A stretch of DNA of 46,068 nucleotides, taken from NCBI GenBank assembly GCA_000934385.1, contig KN880623.1, positions 1-46,068 on the forward strand, written 5' to 3'. Position numbers and translations under genes: made by a program. Source of the stretch: Cylindrobasidium torrendii FP15055 ss-10. Taxonomy: Eukaryota; Basidiomycota; Agaricomycetes; Agaricales; Physalacriaceae. This document shows, piece after piece, positions 42,770 to 46,068 of the stretch. The notes under the pieces were generated by a model. It was not told the origin of the DNA. It made no database searches and worked only from the letters and a program-made list of their open reading frames with translations. The stretch's first letter is position 1, and every line of letters starts with the position of its first letter.

Positions 42770-43851
42770 TCAACGCCTGCAGCAAGCCTTGGTGTTTGTC
42801 GACAGGACCCAACGCAGAAGGTCTTCCACGCATGACGAGTCTGTAACCAGGCACAGTCTGTCCAGTTTGTCCAGCTCGTTTAGAGAGAATGGCGGGGCGA
42901 AGGAGTCTACCAAGCAACAAGTATCAGTCAGCTATGCTACTGCAGGAATGCGACGAAGTCACCTAGACTCTCGTAGGTCAAATCTCTGATCAGTGGAGCG
43001 TATTGCTTGACCAGTTTGGGTGGTATGAAAGACGTCCTGGAAAGGTGCAGTTCGAGGACGTTGACTACCCATGGACCTAGCAAAGACAGCATGCGCTGGC
43101 TAGAGATGACACCGGGCGTCAACCTCCGTAGCACCACGGAAGCAGGATAGACTGGAATGACGGGTGTGTGAGGCTGCATATACACGGTCGGTATCAGCGT
43201 GATGTTGTCCAACCTCAAGCACCCGCCGGGGCGCAGACTTCCCAACAGGGTATTGACCCCTTGCGTGGTGACAGCACAGTTGACGAACTCGATGGCCTCA
43301 AGACCCACACCGCATTGCATGTCACGGATACAGCTGTATGACACTTTGCTCTCGACAAAGACGAGGTTAATAACGCCAGGCGTTACTCTACTCATCATGC
43401 TGTGAAAGCACTCGAGCAGGTCCTTGGGCCATGTGAAGTGTCCAAGGTTTTGAAGAACGACCGTTTGGATGTATTCCGTGTACCTCTGCGCTCCGAAAAC
43501 GCATTGCGGTTGTAACATGCACGATTGGATCCCTTGAGGGCACAAGTCGATTGTCAAGAGCGCATATATGTGGGGTAGGAGCTTCTTTCTCCAGTGCGTG
43601 GACACCAATGTAAGCCGACGCAGTTGCTGTAAGTGCACCGATTGACGCAGCGCTACGCTTGACTCTGAGCAGGATGGACGGCATGGGGCCGATATCCAAC
43701 GTGTTGACCCATATAAGTCGTTGACCGCGGCGCCCTCGATGATCAGGTCGATGAGTTCGTTGGGAAAGTTGCGAAAGGCCGTACAGGGCTCTGGCGAGCG
43801 CACTTTGGGACGCAAAGCGATGAGTTGCGCCATACTTTCCTGGTATGCCAT
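42770..43851 (-). CDS. F-box-like protein, shortened C terminus
   Basis: Exons 43851-42963 and 42906-42770, with a 56 bp intron (GTGACT donor, GCTGAC branch), give 341 residues. FRNFPNELIDLIIEGAAV and LRRLTLVSTHWRKKLLPHIY form the F-box-like motif, followed by leucine-rich segments (VINLVFVESKVSYSC, LEAIEFVNCAVTTQGVNTLL). The intron position and the following APPFSLNELDKLDRL match the gene at 24814-26163. Compared with that 434-residue relative, this protein stops about 95 residues earlier, just after RWVLSTNTKACCRR, so its conserved C-terminal block is missing. It may be truncated or simply a shorter member. The likely role is that of an SCF adaptor. Confidence 0.65.
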
Positions 43852-44108
43852 GTCAAGGAGATAGCTGAAGCCGCGCGCTTGCGAAGGATGGTGACGGCAA
43901 GACATGAAGAGGAGCCTTTTCATAGACCATATAAAACAGAAAGTAGGGGCTTTTACTTCTGGCCGTGCACACACACTACCAAATACAGCAGCTCACGTGT
44001 AGGTTGTCTCAAACGCACGCTCACGAAGTACATTATCTTGACTCCCCCGAGATGCATGCCGTACTTTCAAAGTGTGCGCCCAATGATTAGGTTTTATTCT
44101 CATCTGAT

Positions 44109-45395
44109 TCATCGGACTACTTCCTGTCTATCAGCACACGCCATGCAGCTGCTCTGTCCATGTTCCCATTGCCTTCCCGAAACATGAGTAAAACCCTGGA
44201 TGGTATGTTCCGTTCGAATCAGCGTAGCACCCACTCCGCTGCTTCTCCATTCTTCTTCTGCAGATTCAATCCTTTCCAGGCCATCGGCATCAACAGATGC
44301 GCAGCCACTGCCCTCATCGAAATCCAAGGCGATACCGGCCGACCGACACAAGCATACGCTGAATGTGAATAGACGAGGCTCCATGTTACCGTGACGGATC
44401 ACCTCCATCCACAGCAACTGTACGCGCTCGACATCCCAGCACTCCGGATGCACTTCTATACGCAGGTGTTTTAGACCGGCTGGAAGTCCGCCTGCAAAGA
44501 TCGCTTTTACTCCCTCTAAGTCATCCGAACCTAAAACCAGCCACAGGCGCGTGAGCGAGGTTATGGAGCGCAGGTTCAAGTCTGTCCATTCGAACGGCGT
44601 TGTATGTTCTTCGTGGTTGAAGCAGCAGGTGGATGCTATCAGTAGGTGCGAAAGTTGTGGACTGATAATGGAGGAAAGACGATTGCACGCAAGGGGGTTG
44701 CCCAACGACAAATTGGGATCTACGAGAGTGAGGCACTTGACGTTGCACAACAAGCGAGAGGCCACGCGCCCCAGACCTCCATTGCGCGCCCCGACGCAAA
44801 AATCAACGAAAGGTTCGATCCAAAGTGTCCTGGCACTAAGCCCCCGCACTAAAGAATCGTTAGCGCATCTACGCGGAATGCTTGTATAAATTGACGCACC
44901 TGTTGCCCTAATCGTGTTGCCATGGGCAGGCCATGCCGCGTCGCAAAAGTAAAGAACATCCCACTCCTTGTGCATCAGGCCCAAGATAACGCTAAGAGGT
45001 AGCGCGCTGTCGATGAAGTATGCGCTCTGGAATGAATGTATGAAGGTAGGATTGAAGGATAACACGTCAGGTTGCGTACAACGCAACAAGGTGATGCGGC
45101 ACAGGCGATTTTGCCGCAGGACCGAATGGATAGCAGTCGTCGCCCGCCGAAAGTCACTTTCGCTGACGCCTGTAATGCCGCAAAACGTCACGTCTTCTGT
45201 ACGCGCAAGCAAGGCAGGATGATTGAGAAAGGCCTCCGCCGTGTCCATAATGTCCACCGGCCTGACCACAAGATGTCGAAAGACGGCCGGCCCACACACG
45301 AAGCGCCACGACCTGCAAACGCAGGAGACCGATTTCCCGTCTTCGACGTAGTCGCAGAGGATTAGACCTAGTATTTCGTGAGGGAGACCCAACAT
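44109..45395 (-). CDS. F-box protein
   Basis: The open frame starts at 45395 with MLGLPHEILGLILCDYVEDG, then SCVCRSWRFVCGPAVFRHLV, a clear F-box: Leu-Pro-x-Glu-Ile start and Cys-Arg-x-Trp core. A probable 51-base in-frame intron at 44849-44899 (GTGCGT donor, TTTAG acceptor) interrupts it and would leave 411 residues. Later segments are LRR-like (LSHLLIAST, LTRLWLVLGS, LKHLRIEVHPECWDVERVQL). The last 60 residues are Cys- and Ser-rich and may include a missed 3' intron. It should bind Skp1 and select substrates for ubiquitination. Confidence 0.7.
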   Translation of the reverse strand: MLGLPHEILGLILCDYVEDGKSVSCVCRSWRFVCGPAVFRHLVVRPVDIMDTAEAFLNHPALLARTEDVTFCGITGVSESDFRRATTAIHSVLRQNRLCRITLLRCTQPDVLSFNPTFIHSFQSAYFIDSALPLSVILGLMHKEWDVLYFCDAAWPAHGNTIRATGASIYTSIPRRCANDSLVRGLSARTLWIEPFVDFCVGARNGGLGRVASRLLCNVKCLTLVDPNLSLGNPLACNRLSSIISPQLSHLLIASTCCFNHEEHTTPFEWTDLNLRSITSLTRLWLVLGSDDLEGVKAIFAGGLPAGLKHLRIEVHPECWDVERVQLLWMEVIRHGNMEPRLFTFSVCLCRSAGIALDFDEGSGCASVDADGLERIESAEEEWRSSGVGATLIRTEHTIQGFTHVSGRQWEHGQSSCMACADRQEVVR

Positions 45396-46068
45396 CTGCT
45401 CGGCGTCGCAGACAGTGGTGGTCTAATGCGAGTCAAAGTGGCACGTTTTAAGCATGGGTCATGACATCCATTCACCAAACAATGCCACAGCCATGACACA
45501 CCCCCATGTCGGCCACGCGCTTGGTAGTCCCACGCAGGTCCCACGATAGATATCATGCGCTCATGCTATATTGCTAACAATGTTCCCATATTCACCTCGT
45601 ATATTTACACCACGATCCATGAATCTTCACAGTAGCTTGCAAACATATATCGCTTTGTAACCTATCGCATCTGGAAACAGCTTTGTATCCCAAGTTCATA
45701 TAGACTATCCTATGTCACACAATGCGGCCTAAGTTGCTACAGGTCATTTCAGGTTTGAAACCTCAGGTACAAGTCCCAAAGTCACTTGAGCCTAGGGTGA
45801 CCTAGGGTCACCCTAGGTTGACTTTAGTTCCTTTGAAGCAACTTAGAGAGTCTTAGACTAACCCAGTCCAAGCTATGCTCACCCAACACCACAACATTAA
45901 CCTCAGGTCATTCTTTATTTCATACACAACCTAAGGACCTATACTTAGCTTAGATGCTAATTAGACTGATCTTAGTTACTTAAAGTTCACAGAAATAAGA
46001 TGTTAAAGACAACAGATTATATTGAGGCAGGCTACTACTAAGACATAACAACTACATATAACTAGTAA
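45396..46068. other. AT-rich end of the window
   Basis: No coding frame of note. It begins with the promoter side of the F-box gene. From 45700 it becomes AT-rich with recurrent short words such as CTCAGGT and CTTAG, which looks like old repeat sequence. Confidence 0.45.
45791..45817. repeat. Near-palindrome made of three related decamers
   Basis: CCTAGGGTGA, CCTAGGGTCA and CCCTAGGTTG follow one another directly. Together the 27 bases at 45791-45817 are almost their own reverse complement, differing only at the centre. Confidence 0.65.

Noticed and set aside
1..46068. CRISPR arrays, rRNA genes, bacterial-type operons
   Set aside because: None seen. The window is plainly eukaryotic, with many spliceosomal introns, and no regular spacer arrays exist.

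Overview
The window comes from a filamentous fungus, most likely a basidiomycete of the Agaricomycetes. Its genes are cut by many 44-57 bp GT-AG introns, coding frames favour C in the third codon position, both strands are used, and several families are typical of mushroom genomes: a fungal HNH nuclease-domain protein, expanded F-box-like/leucine-rich proteins, and a KDZ-class transposase. Exon joins below were found by reading donor and acceptor sites and checking that the phases close. No computation was run. Family names come from motif recognition.

Layout. 0-3.4 kb: an HNH-domain gene, a dead fragment of a GH43 arabinanase gene, and an aldo-keto reductase gene with a one-base homopolymer frameshift. 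4.3-9.8 kb: two paralogous four-helix membrane proteins with identical intron positions, on either side of a 935-codon gene whose C-terminal half is a degenerate tandem repeat. 10-13.4 kb: gene-poor, with one decayed reverse-strand gene. 13.4-24.6 kb: the most striking part, a locus in which an Spt5-like NGN/KOW protein, an F-box/LRR-like protein and a C3HC4 RING protein follow one another on the same strand and the set occurs twice. The second set is interrupted upstream by a 640-base run of N, its Spt5-like copy lacks the NGN part, and a leftover copy of an Spt5-like 3' end marks a recombination joint near 21.83 kb. 24.8-29.3 kb: further F-box-like genes, one with an internal stop and one reduced to a C-terminal fragment, then two minisatellite-like arrays. 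29.5-38.6 kb: five unrecognised or nuclear-looking genes, including an AT-hook protein and a large protein with an HMG-box-like segment. 38.8-42.5 kb: a ten-exon KDZ transposase that looks intact. 42.7-45.4 kb: two more F-box-like genes. The last 0.7 kb is AT-rich and holds a near-palindrome.

Together the region reads as a fast-evolving accessory segment. F-box-like and RING proteins (substrate and E3 parts of ubiquitin ligases) are repeatedly duplicated and broken near a transposase. The duplicated Spt5-like/F-box-like/RING set is the best candidate for an undescribed functional unit. A joint function is inference only. Several single-base frameshifts across the window could be true decay or assembly error, and reads would be needed to tell.
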